From Streptomyces sp. HM190 (GTDB lineage: Bacteria; Actinomycetota; Actinomycetes; Streptomycetales; Streptomycetaceae), in NCBI RefSeq assembly GCF_009857135.1, contig NZ_CP047318.1, forward strand, positions 2,232,001-2,296,000: DNA of 64,000 nucleotides, read 5' to 3'. The first letter of the stretch is position 1, and every line of letters begins with the position of its first letter. Both the position numbers and the translations under genes were made by a program. The notes under the pieces are model-generated. The model was not told the DNA's origin. It searched no databases and was given only the letters and a program-made list of their open reading frames with translations. Positions 39,142-47,098 of the stretch are shown in pieces.

Positions 39142-39831
39142 TCACTCCACCCTCGGGCGTACCAGGCCCGACTCGTACGCGAAGACCACCAGCTGGGCCC
39201 GGTCGCGGGCGCCGAGCTTGGCCATGGCCCGGTTGACGTGGGTCTTCACGGTCAGCGGGCTCACTTCGAGGCGCTCGGCGATCTCGTCGTTGGACAGGCC
39301 CGCGGCGACGTGCACGAGGACCTCGCGCTCCCGGACGGTGAGGGTGGCGAGGCGTTCGGAGCGGGCGGTGTCGGTGTCGCCGTCCGCGGCGGGGTCGTCC
39401 GACTGCGCGAGGAAGCGGGCGATCAGGCCCTTGGTCGCGGACGGCGACAGCAGCGCGTCCCCGCCGGCGGCGACCCGGATGGCGTTGAGCAGCTCGTCCG
39501 GTTCGGCGCCCTTGCCGAGGAAGCCGGAGGCGCCGGCCCGCAGGGACCGCACGACGTAGTCGTCGACCTCGAAGGTGGTGAGGATGACGACCCGGACGTG
39601 GGCCAGCTCCGGGTCGGCGCTGATCATCCGGGTGGCGGCGAGGCCGTCGGTACCGGGCATGCGGATGTCCATCAGGACGACGTCGGCCCGCTCCTCCTTG
39701 GCCAGACGGGCCGCCTCCGCGCCGTCCGACGCCTCCCCCACGACCTCCATGTCCGGTTCCGAGTCCACGAGCACCCGGAAGGCGCTGCGCAGCAGGGCCT
39801 GGTCGTCGGCGAGCAGGACGCGGATGGTCAT
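39142..39831 (-). CDS. NarL/LuxR-family response regulator
   Basis: 229-aa regulator. The receiver domain (1-~120) has LLADDQ, the phospho-acceptor in VLMDIRMPGTDG near residue 54, Thr in ILTTFE and Lys in FLGKG. The C-terminal LuxR helix-turn-helix is LTVREREVLVHVAAGLSNDEIAERL. It forms a pair with the histidine kinase encoded 21 bp upstream on the same strand. Likely targets include the adjacent RND exporter gene, 156 bp downstream; this is inferred from position. Confidence 0.95.
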   Translation of the reverse strand: MTIRVLLADDQALLRSAFRVLVDSEPDMEVVGEASDGAEAARLAKEERADVVLMDIRMPGTDGLAATRMISADPELAHVRVVILTTFEVDDYVVRSLRAGASGFLGKGAEPDELLNAIRVAAGGDALLSPSATKGLIARFLAQSDDPAADGDTDTARSERLATLTVREREVLVHVAAGLSNDEIAERLEVSPLTVKTHVNRAMAKLGARDRAQLVVFAYESGLVRPRVE

Positions 39832-39852
39832 ACGGGGCCCCCGGTGCGGTGG

Positions 39853-41088
39853 TCAGGGTCGCGCGGGCGCTTCCGCGCGGACCGTGCGGCTGGTGAGCGG
39901 CAGGATCGCATGGACGCGGAAGCCGCCTCCGTAGCGGGGGCCGGTGGTCAGGGTGCCGCCGAGGGCGGTGACGCGTTCCCGCATGCCGAGGAGGCCGTGT
40001 CCGCCGCCCGCGCCGCCGGAGCCGGGGACGGCGGGGCCGCGGGCACCGTCGTCGAGGACCGTGACCTCCACGTTCGGTCCCACACGGACGACGCTGACCT
40101 CGGCCTTCGCCTGCGTCCCCGCGTGCTTCTGCACATTGGTGAGGGCTTCCTGGATGATCCGGTACGCGGCGAGGTCGACGGCGGCGGGCAGAGTGCTGTC
40201 CTCGTCGGCGCGGACCACGTCGACGGCGAGGCCCGCGCTGTGGAAGGTGCCGACGAGTTCGTCGAGCCTGGCCAGGCCGGGGGCGGGTTCGGTGGGGGCC
40301 TCGGGGTCGCCGGACTGGCGGAGCAGGCCGACCGTGGCGCGGAGTTCGCCCAGCGCGGAGCGGCTGGCCTCACGGACGTGGGCGAGTGCCTCCTTGGCCT
40401 GGTCGGGCCGCTTGTCCATGACGTGCGCGGCGACGCCGGCCTGGACGTTGACGAGGGCGATGTGGTGGGCGACGACGTCGTGCAGGTCGCGGGCGATCCG
40501 CAGGCGTTCCTCGGCGACCCGGCGGCGGGCCTCCTCCTCGCGGGTGCGTTCGGCGCGTTCGGCGCGTTCCCTGATCGCCGCCACGAAGGCCCGGCGGCTG
40601 CGGACCGCGTCGCCCGCGGTGGCGGCCATGCCGGTCCAGGCGAAGATGCCGATGTTCTCCTGGTCGTACCAGGGGGCGGGGCCGACGAGCATGGCCGTGG
40701 CCGTCAGGACGGTCATGGTGAGGAGGCCGACGCGCCAGGTGGTGGGGCGGTCGGTGGCGGAGGCGACGGTGTAGAGGGCGATGACGGCGGCCATCGCGAC
40801 GGGGGCGCGGGGGTCGCCGGTGACGAGTTCGGTGAGGGTGAGCGCGGAGGTCGCCGCCAGGACGGGCAGGGGGGAGCGGCGGCGGGCGACGAGGGCCGCG
40901 GCGGCGAGCACCATGAGGGTGACGCCGACGGCGTCGGGGGTGCGGGTGCCCCACTTGTCGGGGTGCTCGGCGTGGGGGTCGACGAAGGAGCCGGCGAGCA
41001 TGCAGGTCAGGACACCGAGTGCGAGGGCCGCGTCCAGCGCGAGGGGGTGCGCCGTCAGCCAGGTCCTGGTGCGCGGGAGAGTGCTCAC
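39853..41088 (-). CDS. Sensor histidine kinase (NarL-type, HisKA_3)
   Basis: 411-aa kinase with four to five membrane segments (about 15-150), a short coiled coil rich in Arg/Glu, and the dimerisation motif RIARDLHDVVAHHIALV carrying the phospho-His near residue 205. The ATP-binding domain has IIQEALTNVQKHA (N box) and GGHGLLGMRERV (G box). No external sensor loop of note, so it may sense membrane state. The GTG start has TACCGT 8 nt upstream, so the mRNA is likely leaderless. Confidence 0.93.
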   Translation of the reverse strand: MSTLPRTRTWLTAHPLALDAALALGVLTCMLAGSFVDPHAEHPDKWGTRTPDAVGVTLMVLAAAALVARRRSPLPVLAATSALTLTELVTGDPRAPVAMAAVIALYTVASATDRPTTWRVGLLTMTVLTATAMLVGPAPWYDQENIGIFAWTGMAATAGDAVRSRRAFVAAIRERAERAERTREEEARRRVAEERLRIARDLHDVVAHHIALVNVQAGVAAHVMDKRPDQAKEALAHVREASRSALGELRATVGLLRQSGDPEAPTEPAPGLARLDELVGTFHSAGLAVDVVRADEDSTLPAAVDLAAYRIIQEALTNVQKHAGTQAKAEVSVVRVGPNVEVTVLDDGARGPAVPGSGGAGGGHGLLGMRERVTALGGTLTTGPRYGGGFRVHAILPLTSRTVRAEAPARP

Positions 41089-41096
41089 GAACGTTT

Positions 41097-41102
41097 ACGG
41101 TA
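41097..41102 (-). promoter_or_regulatory. -10 box of a leaderless promoter (histidine kinase)
   Basis: TACCGT on the minus strand ends 8 nt before the GTG at 41088 with no ribosome binding site. Confidence 0.5.
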
Positions 41103-41210
41103 CGGGGCGCCTGCGGGGGGCGGTAGCCACGGGTTCACCCCAGGCGGTGGCCGTGGGTTCGCCCCCGCCGGGGCGGCGTCCGGCTCGGGAGGGCGGGTGC
41201 GTCGGCGGGT

Positions 41211-41255
41211 GCGGGGCGGTGAGGGCTCGTCGCGCAGTGCCCCGGCGCCCCTGAA
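41211..41255 (+). repeat. Half copy of the intergenic inverted repeat
   Basis: GGTGAGGGCTCGTCGCGCAG followed by a GC-rich variant of the CCCCGCGCCCCTGAA arm, as at 15770 and 60156, but without the opposite arm. The stretch from 41089 to 41295 has no gene. Confidence 0.65.
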
Positions 41256-41295
41256 GGAGGACTGCGCCCCCTTCACCCCCGTGGCCGTGGGCTAG

Positions 41296-41468
41296 AGCGT
41301 GTTCCGAAAGTGGCGTCGTCTGCCCGAAGGGCAGGCCCAGCGGCGTCCGGTGCGTGCGATCGCACCGCGGAGGGTCGCCCCGGCACTGGTGGTATCGGGG
41401 CGATCCCGACAACGCGGCGAGCGTGCGTGCCGGACGCCGCCGGGCAGACGGGACTTTCGCGACACGGC
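41296..41468 (+). mobile_element. MITE-like element, copy C, with CTAG target duplication
   Basis: 173-bp element flanked on both sides by CTAG (41292-41295 and 41469-41472), as expected of a 4-bp target duplication. Ends AGCGTGTTCCGAAAGT and ACTTTCGCGACACGGC pair at 12 of 16 positions. Inside, GTCTGCCC and GGCGTCCGG recur in inverted order, so the whole can fold into a long hairpin. No coding capacity. The right CTAG provides the stop codon of pspAA. Confidence 0.85.
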
Positions 41469-41747
41469 CTAGCCCGGGATCAGGCCGTCGTCACTCAGCA
41501 TCTCCCTGACGTCCTCCAGGGTCGCGTCGGGGGACGGGAGGATCAGTTCCGAGGGCTCCAGCGAAGCGTCGGGCAGGGCGGTGCCCAGTTCCCTGACCCT
41601 GGACAGCAGGGCGTGGAGGGTGCGGCGGAAGCCGGGGCCGTCGCCGCTCTCCATCTCGGCCAGTAGTTCGTCGTCCAGCTTGTTCAGCTCGGCGAAGTGG
41701 CTGTCGGCCAGCTCCACCTGCCCCTCCCCCATGATCCGTACGATCAT
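41469..41747 (-). CDS. pspAA: PspA-associated protein PspAA
   Basis: 92-aa protein that matches the small actinobacterial partner of PspA in context and features: it starts MIVRIMGEGQ, has a helical middle part (FAELNKLDDELLAEMESGD) and ends in an acidic tail with SDDGLIPG. AGGAGG precedes the ATG. It follows pspA by 35 bp on the same strand, so the two form an operon. The function is presumably to assist PspA in membrane-stress protection. The TAG stop lies in the target duplication of MITE copy C. Confidence 0.85.
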   Translation of the reverse strand: MIVRIMGEGQVELADSHFAELNKLDDELLAEMESGDGPGFRRTLHALLSRVRELGTALPDASLEPSELILPSPDATLEDVREMLSDDGLIPG

Positions 41748-41782
41748 GTCGCCCTCCTCAGGCACGGGACTGCGTGGGATGA

Positions 41783-42580
41783 CTACTGCTTGTCGAAGCG
41801 CGGGGTGTCCTGGCGCTGGGACTGCTGCTGGGCGGAGCCCTGGCCGCCCTCGATGGCCTGCTGCTGCCCGGACGTGCCTCCCGCCAGCTCCGCCTTCATG
41901 CGCTGGAGCTCCAGCTCGACGTCCGTCCCGCCGGAGAGGCGGTCCAGCTCGGCCTGGATGTCGTCCTTGTGCATACCGGACGGGTCGTCGAGGGCACCGG
42001 AGGCGAGCAGTTCGTCGATGGCACCGGCGCGGGCCTGGAGCTGCGCCGTCTTGTCCTCGGCGCGCTGGATGGCGAGACCGACGTCGCCCATCTCCTCGGA
42101 GATGCCGGAGAACGCCTCCCCGATCCGGGTCTGGGCCTGGGCCGCGGTGTAGGTGGCCTTGATCGTCTCCTTCTTCGTGCGGAAGGCGTCGACCTTGGCC
42201 TGGAGCCGCTGCGCGGCGAGTGTCAGCTTCTCCTCCTCGCCCTGGAGGGTGGAGTGCTGGGTCTCCAGGTCCGTCACCTGCTGCTGGAGCGCGGCACGCC
42301 GGGAGAGCGCCTCGCGGGCCAGGTCCTCGCGGCCCAGCGCGAGCGCCTTGCGGCCCTGGTCCTCCAGCTTGGAGGACTGGGACTGGAGCTGGTTGAGCTG
42401 GAGTTCCAGGCGCTTGCGGGACGTGGCCACGTCGGCCACACCGCGCCGCACCTTCTGGAGCAGCTCCAGCTGCTTCTGATACGAGTAATCGAGGGTCTCG
42501 CGCGGGTCCTCGGCCCGGTCAAGGGCCTTGTTCGCCTTCGCGCGGAAGATCATCCCCATACGCTTCATGACACCGCTCAT
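41783..42580 (-). CDS. pspA: Phage shock protein A (PspA/IM30)
   Basis: 265-aa coiled-coil protein of the PspA/Vipp1 family. The opening helix FRAKANKALDRAEDPRETLDYSY binds membranes, and long Gln/Glu/Arg-rich heptads cover about 25-215. The last 45 residues are Gly/Gln-rich and disordered. It polymerises on damaged membranes and preserves proton motive force. ATG at 42580 was used; MKRMG five residues later is a possible start. In S. coelicolor pspA is an envelope-stress gene under sigma-E, as I recall. Confidence 0.93.
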   Translation of the reverse strand: MSGVMKRMGMIFRAKANKALDRAEDPRETLDYSYQKQLELLQKVRRGVADVATSRKRLELQLNQLQSQSSKLEDQGRKALALGREDLAREALSRRAALQQQVTDLETQHSTLQGEEEKLTLAAQRLQAKVDAFRTKKETIKATYTAAQAQTRIGEAFSGISEEMGDVGLAIQRAEDKTAQLQARAGAIDELLASGALDDPSGMHKDDIQAELDRLSGGTDVELELQRMKAELAGGTSGQQQAIEGGQGSAQQQSQRQDTPRFDKQ

Positions 42581-42741
42581 GGGCTTCGCGCGCCCCCTTC
42601 TGACGGACTCCAGCTCACCGGTCTCTCGACAGAACCCACAGTACGGGCCCTACATCCATTACCGCACTGTTCGGGGGCGGATGCGCTCCTCCCCAAGGAC
42701 GACTGTGGACGGCTCCGATCCGGCGTAGGGAGTAGGTGGCC

Positions 42742-42774
42742 CCCGGGGTCCAGTACGGGCGGACCCCGGGTTTT
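42742..42774 (+). terminator. Intrinsic terminator with T-tail, no upstream gene
   Basis: CCCGGGGTCC (42742-42751) pairs perfectly with GGACCCCGGG (42761-42770) and is followed by TTTT. It points along the plus strand although no plus-strand gene precedes it, so it may end a small RNA or attenuate a longer leader of the 42946 gene. Confidence 0.6.
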
Positions 42775-42931
42775 CCTCAGCTCCCGCACGGACGGATCCG
42801 CACCGCACCTCCCCCGTTCCCGTCTTCCCCGGTTCCCCGGTCCACTTTCGGTCCCGTTCTGTCCCCAGCACAGACGCCGGGTGTTGCCGGATCGTTCCCC
42901 ACGGCGCTGGGGTCCATGCCCCGGCACCCCG

Positions 42932-42937
42932 TACCCT
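42932..42937 (+). promoter_or_regulatory. -10 box of a leaderless promoter (DUF3043 gene)
   Basis: TACCCT stands 8 nt before the GTG at 42946; no ribosome binding site. Confidence 0.5.
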
Positions 42938-42945
42938 TGGGTTTT

Positions 42946-43545
42946 GTGTTTCGTAGCCGCGCCAAGAGCGAGAAGGAAGCGGTCGCCGAGAAGGCGTCGG
43001 TGACCGACTCCAAGCAGACCCGTGACCCGCAGGCCCCCAAGGGGCGGCCCACTCCGAAGCGGAGTGAGGCCCAGTCCCAGCGTCGCAGCGTCGCCAACAC
43101 GCCGACGACGCGCAAGGAGGCAGCCAAGCGTTCCCGTGACGAGCGGCGCGCCGCGCTGGAGAAGCAGCGCCAGGCGCTGGCAACCGGCGACGAGCGCTAT
43201 CTGCCCGCCCGGGACAAGGGCCCGGTCCGCCGGTTCGCCCGCGACTACGTGGACTCGCGCTTCCACATCGCCGAGTTCTTCCTGCCGCTGGCCGTCCTCA
43301 TCCTCGTGCTGAGCATGGTGCGGGTGCCGGCGCTGCAGAACATCGCGCTGCTGCTGTGGCTGTTCGTGATCATCCTGATCGTGGTCGACTCGGTCGGTCT
43401 CGCGATCCGCCTGAAGAAGCAGCTGAACACCCGCTACCCCGACCAGAACAAGAAGGGCGTCGTCGCCTACGCCCTGATGCGCACCCTGCAGATGCGTCGC
43501 CTGAGGTTGCCGAAGCCGCAGGTCAAGCGCGGAGAGCGGCCCTGA
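42946..43545 (+). CDS. DUF3043 membrane protein
   Basis: 199-aa actinobacterial protein. A charged, Lys/Arg-rich cytosolic N-terminus (about 1-95) precedes two transmembrane segments (IAEFFLPLAVLILVLSMV and IALLLWLFVIILIVVDSVGLA) and a basic tail ending in PKPQVKRGERP. The domain is widespread in actinobacteria and its function is unknown. The GTG start has a -10 box 8 nt upstream. Its stop overlaps the apparent CTG start of the methyltransferase gene (CTGA), so the two are coupled. Confidence 0.85.
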   Translation: MFRSRAKSEKEAVAEKASVTDSKQTRDPQAPKGRPTPKRSEAQSQRRSVANTPTTRKEAAKRSRDERRAALEKQRQALATGDERYLPARDKGPVRRFARDYVDSRFHIAEFFLPLAVLILVLSMVRVPALQNIALLLWLFVIILIVVDSVGLAIRLKKQLNTRYPDQNKKGVVAYALMRTLQMRRLRLPKPQVKRGERP

Positions 43546-44339
43546 GCACGACGGCTTTCTCCGGGGACGCCGCCGAGGCCTGGCTCAACCGGCTGGGGAC
43601 GCTGCGTGAGGTCGTACGACAGGAGCTGGTGGCCCGCCAGGTCGACGAGCAGATAGCCGCCCGTTTCCCGGTGGGGCAGCGGCTGCGGGTGCTCGACGTC
43701 GGGATGGGGCAGGGCACGCAGGCGCTGCGGCTGGCGCGGGCCGGGCACGAGGTGACCGGGATCGAGCGTGAGCCGCGGCTGATCGCCGTGGCGCGCCAGG
43801 CGCTGGCGGCGGAGCCCGAGGGCATTCGCGGCCGGATGCGCATCGTCGAGGGGGACGGCCGGGACACCGGTGTGCACTTCCTGCCGGGCGGCTTCGACGT
43901 GGTGCTCTGCCATGGCGTGCTGATGTACGTCGAGGAGCCGGACGCCCTGCTGGCGGGGCTGGCCCGGATGCTGGCGCCAGGAGGGCTGCTGTCGCTGCTG
44001 GTGCGCAACGGCGACGCGCTCGCGATGCGGGCGGGACTCGCCGGGGACTGGGCCGGCGCGCTGGCGGCGTTCGACACGACCGCGTACCGGAACCGGCTGG
44101 GGCTCGACGTCCGGGCGGACCGGCGGGACGCGCTGACGGACACGCTCGGGGGGATCGGGGCGCCACTGCGCGCCTGGTACGGGGTGCGGGTCTTCACGGA
44201 CCTCGCGGCCGACGACGCGGTGGTGCCGGAGAGCCCACAGGCCCTGGAGGCGCTGCTCGCCGCGGAGGAACGGGCCGGGCGCACGGACCCTTATCGGCAG
44301 GTCGCGGCGCTGCTGCACCTGTGCGGGGTGCGCGGCTAG
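43542..44339 (+). CDS. Class I SAM-dependent methyltransferase (CTG start)
   Basis: 265-aa enzyme with motif I VLDVGMGQGTQALRLA near residue 55, the acidic IERE, GFDVVLCHGVLMYV (motif IV region) and APGGLLSLLVRN. It resembles small-molecule methyltransferases such as CmoA/SmtA types; substrate unknown. The only start with a good ribosome binding site (GGAGAG, 6 nt away) is a CTG that overlaps the DUF3043 stop by 4 bp. In-frame ATG or GTG codons lie either 186 nt inside the upstream gene or well inside the conserved region. Confidence 0.83.
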   Translation: MSTTAFSGDAAEAWLNRLGTLREVVRQELVARQVDEQIAARFPVGQRLRVLDVGMGQGTQALRLARAGHEVTGIEREPRLIAVARQALAAEPEGIRGRMRIVEGDGRDTGVHFLPGGFDVVLCHGVLMYVEEPDALLAGLARMLAPGGLLSLLVRNGDALAMRAGLAGDWAGALAAFDTTAYRNRLGLDVRADRRDALTDTLGGIGAPLRAWYGVRVFTDLAADDAVVPESPQALEALLAAEERAGRTDPYRQVAALLHLCGVRG

Positions 44340-44460
44340 GACCTGACGTCCGGATCGCGCCCGGGGCGCGGTGCCCGGCCTGCGCGGCTGCGCCGTGGTC
44401 GTTCGAGCGCGCCCCCGCGCCCCGGCGAGGGGCGCGGGGGCGCGGAGGTGCGCCGGGCTG

Positions 44461-44673
44461 TCAGGCCTCCTGTGCGTGCAGGCTCATCGGACCGTAGATC
44501 TCAGTCGTGTCCTCGAAGAGGCGGACCTGGTCGGCGCCGCCCTCGAGGAGGGCCTTCCACTGTTCGCCGATCCATGACTCGGCATCCCCCTGGGTCGTGA
44601 ACTCCTCGGGCTGGACCGCGGGCTGGACCTCCGTCCCGTCGGCCTTCTCGAACCGCCACGTCCATGCCGCCAT
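44461..44673 (-). CDS. Small conserved protein of unknown function
   Basis: 70-aa acidic protein rich in Trp and Glu (MAAWTWRFEKADGTEV at the start, AESWIGEQWKALLEGG in the middle), likely a compact alpha/beta fold. GGAGG precedes the ATG at 44673. No signal peptide. It lies alone between the methyltransferase gene, on which it converges, and the cobU-type gene, from which it diverges. I recognise it only as a conserved Streptomyces-type small protein. Confidence 0.78.
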   Translation of the reverse strand: MAAWTWRFEKADGTEVQPAVQPEEFTTQGDAESWIGEQWKALLEGGADQVRLFEDTTEIYGPMSLHAQEA

Positions 44674-44796
44674 GTGAGCCTCCGTAAGTACCGGCCCGGC
44701 ACCGCTCACCGGCGCCGGGCAAGATCCGGTTCCCCCTGAGCCTAGTCGGACGCACAAGACCTGCGGGTGTTCACCGGGACGCGGGAAGATCGGGGC

Positions 44797-46002
44797 GTGG
44801 AACTGACACTGCTCGGCACCGGCGCCCCCGCGGGCCTGCCCCGCCCCGACTGTCCCTGCGCGACGTGCGCGACCGCGCTCGGCGATGCCGCGCGCGGGGC
44901 GACCGCGCTGCTCGTGGACGGCGCGCTGCTGCTCGACCTCACGCCCGGCGCCGCCCTCGCGGCCGCGCGCGCCGGGCGCTCGCTGACCGGCGTACGGCAG
45001 GTGCTGCTGTCGCATCCGCAGGCCGGGCCCGCCGTGGAGGTGCCGGCGGGGCTGCCGCAGCCGGGGCGGGTGCCGGACGGGCGGGAACTGGCGCTGCTGA
45101 CCGGGCACCGGGTGCGGGCGCAGCCGCTGGACTCGCCGGGCACCGGGTACGCGGTGACCGGGCCGGGCGGGCAGCGGCTGCTGTATCTGCCGCCGGGGAG
45201 CGCGCCCGCCGGGCTGGAGGGGGAGGCGGTGGAGCCGTACGACATGGTGCTCGCCGACGTCCTGGGGCGCCCGGACGCGCTGGCGCGGCTGCGGGCGGCG
45301 GGCGCCGTGGGGCCGACCACCGATGTCGTCGCCGTCCACCTGGACCACGACGTGCCGCCGGGCGGGGAGTTGCCGCGCCGGCTCGCGGCGGCGGGCGCGC
45401 GCGCCGTGCCGGACGGGACGACGCTGGCGGTGGGCGCCTACGAGGACGTGCCGGACGTGCCGCGCCGCACGCTCGTACTGGGCGGGGCGCGGTCCGGGAA
45501 GTCCGTCGAGGCGGAGCGGCGGCTGGAGGCGTTCCCGGACGTGCTGTACGTGGCGACGGGCGGCACGCGCGACGGGGACGGCGAGTGGGCGGCGCGGGTC
45601 ACCGCGCACCGGGAGCGGCGGCCCGGTTCCTGGCGCACCGTCGAGACCTGCGACCTCGTCCCCCTGCTGAAGGACGAGGACGGGCCGCCGCTGCTCATCG
45701 ACTGCCTGTCCCTGTGGCTGACCGACGTCATGGACGAGGTGGGGGCGTGGGACGACGCGGAGTGGGCGGGCGGTGGGGAACGCGCGCTCCGGGCGCGGGT
45801 GACCGAGCTGGCGGAGGCCGTGCGGCGGACCCGTCGGACCGTCGTCGCCGTCTCCAACGAGGTCGGGTCGGGGATCGTGCCGGCCACCGCCTCCGGGCGC
45901 CGCTACCGGGACGAACTCGGGCGGCTGAACACGGCGTTCGCGACGGAGTGCGAGCACGTGCTGCTGGTCGTGGCGGGTCAGGCGCTGTCACTGCGGGGCT
46001 GA
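44797..46002 (+). CDS. cobU: CobU kinase/guanylyltransferase with degenerate beta-lactamase-like N-domain
   Basis: 401-aa fusion. Residues ~225-401 are CobU: P-loop LGGARSGKS near 228, YVATGG, HRERRPGSW (His guanylylated) and IDCLSLWLTDV. It phosphorylates adenosylcobinamide and adds GMP on the way to cobalamin. Residues 1-215 look like a metallo-beta-lactamase fold (TLLGTGAPAGLPRPDCPC at the start, VLLSHPQAGPAVE where HxHxDH is expected, HLDHD further on), but the metal-binding HxHxDH is lost, so this part is probably not catalytic. GTG start; weak upstream box. It overlaps the next, converging gene by 25 bp. Confidence 0.9.
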   Translation: MELTLLGTGAPAGLPRPDCPCATCATALGDAARGATALLVDGALLLDLTPGAALAAARAGRSLTGVRQVLLSHPQAGPAVEVPAGLPQPGRVPDGRELALLTGHRVRAQPLDSPGTGYAVTGPGGQRLLYLPPGSAPAGLEGEAVEPYDMVLADVLGRPDALARLRAAGAVGPTTDVVAVHLDHDVPPGGELPRRLAAAGARAVPDGTTLAVGAYEDVPDVPRRTLVLGGARSGKSVEAERRLEAFPDVLYVATGGTRDGDGEWAARVTAHRERRPGSWRTVETCDLVPLLKDEDGPPLLIDCLSLWLTDVMDEVGAWDDAEWAGGGERALRARVTELAEAVRRTRRTVVAVSNEVGSGIVPATASGRRYRDELGRLNTAFATECEHVLLVVAGQALSLRG

Positions 46003-46883
46003 GGGTCGGGCGGCGGGGCCACGGGGGCGGGTGGAAGTTCGGTGCGGCGCGCGACAATCCGGTGCGCGCGGGGCGGGAAGGGGGCGCAGATGCGGGTGGC
46101 GACCACCTCGTAGCCCAGCGACCGCAGTTCGGCGAGGAGGTTGCGCAGGGGGATCAGATGGAGCGGGCGGGGCCGGTCGTACGCCCTGCCCGGCCACCGG
46201 AGGCCCGGGGGCAGGGTGCCGAACGGGCGGGCGGGGGCCGCGACGTCGACGAGGAGGTGGCCACCGGGGCGCAGGACCGTGCGGGCGGCGCGGAGTTCCG
46301 CGCGGGGGTCGGCGGTGTGCTCCAGGTGGTGGACCATGCTGACCACGTCGTAGCGGGCGCGCAGCCGGGCGGTGATCTCCGGGTCGGCGAGGAGGCCCTG
46401 GTACGCCTCCTCGATCCGCCCGGCCGCCCGCGCGGCTTCGACGCGCGGGGTCGGGTCGACGCCGTCGAACGCGGTGTACGGGTGCACCTCGCGCGCGACC
46501 TCCGGGAAGTGGCCGTGCCCGGTGCCGACGTCGAGCCAGCTCTCCGGCTCGGGGTACGGCAGCATCGCGCGGGCGGCGGTGCGGTGGTGCAGGCGGCGCA
46601 GCCGGCCGGCGAGATCGGAGCCGCCGTACTCCTCGGCGGGGCGGCGGTGGGGGCGAAGGAGCGGCGCGTCGCCGGTGGGCCGGGGGTTCCGGAAGGCGTG
46701 GGAGCAGTCCCGGCACTCGTCCACCACGAAGGTTCCCGGTGTGGGCCGGGGCCGCTCCGGCACCCGCAGCCGGGTGCGCAGCCACCGCGATCCGCACCAG
46801 GGGCAGTCGTCCCGGCGCTCTTCGTGGAAGGGGTCGGCAGCCGGGACGGGCGGGCCGGGGTCCGGCCGGGGGGTGGGGGGCAT
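45978..46883 (-). CDS. Class I SAM-dependent methyltransferase with zinc ribbon
   Basis: 301-aa protein. Near residues 28-60 two CxxC pairs (CPWCGS and CRDCSHAF) form a zinc ribbon. The rest is a Methyltransf_11/23-type domain with WLDVGTGHGHFPEVAR near 115, DGVDPTPR, VVSMVHHLEHTADP and LRPGGHLLVDV. The layout suggests modification of a sugar nucleotide, lipid or carrier-bound substrate. The ATG at 46883 follows AGGAG; the open frame further upstream runs through the minisatellite and was not used. Tail-to-tail overlap of 25 bp with the cobU fusion gene. Confidence 0.85.
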   Translation of the reverse strand: MPPTPRPDPGPPVPAADPFHEERRDDCPWCGSRWLRTRLRVPERPRPTPGTFVVDECRDCSHAFRNPRPTGDAPLLRPHRRPAEEYGGSDLAGRLRRLHHRTAARAMLPYPEPESWLDVGTGHGHFPEVAREVHPYTAFDGVDPTPRVEAARAAGRIEEAYQGLLADPEITARLRARYDVVSMVHHLEHTADPRAELRAARTVLRPGGHLLVDVAAPARPFGTLPPGLRWPGRAYDRPRPLHLIPLRNLLAELRSLGYEVVATRICAPFPPRAHRIVARRTELPPAPVAPPPDPQPRSDSA

Positions 46884-47098
46884 GACGGCTCCTGAGGACG
46901 AGGAAGGGTGCGTGAATATGCCTGCATTCGCCCCAAAACGGTACGTAGCCGATCGCGGTCCTGGGCGCAACGACGTGCCCACGGCGGGGTGAGGCACCGG
47001 GGCGACCCCGCGGACGGGGAGCCGGTGACGGGGGCGACGGGGCGATGAGCACGGCGGTCCGGGTGCGGCGGGGCGGGCGCGACGGGGCGGGGCGGGGC

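Larger units (their letters stand above)
42581..42945. other. Divergent pspA / DUF3043 intergenic region
   Basis: 365 bp without a supported gene. It should hold the pspA promoter (minus strand, roughly 42620-42720), the plus-strand terminator at 42742-42774, and the -10 box of the next gene at 42932. Confidence 0.5.
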
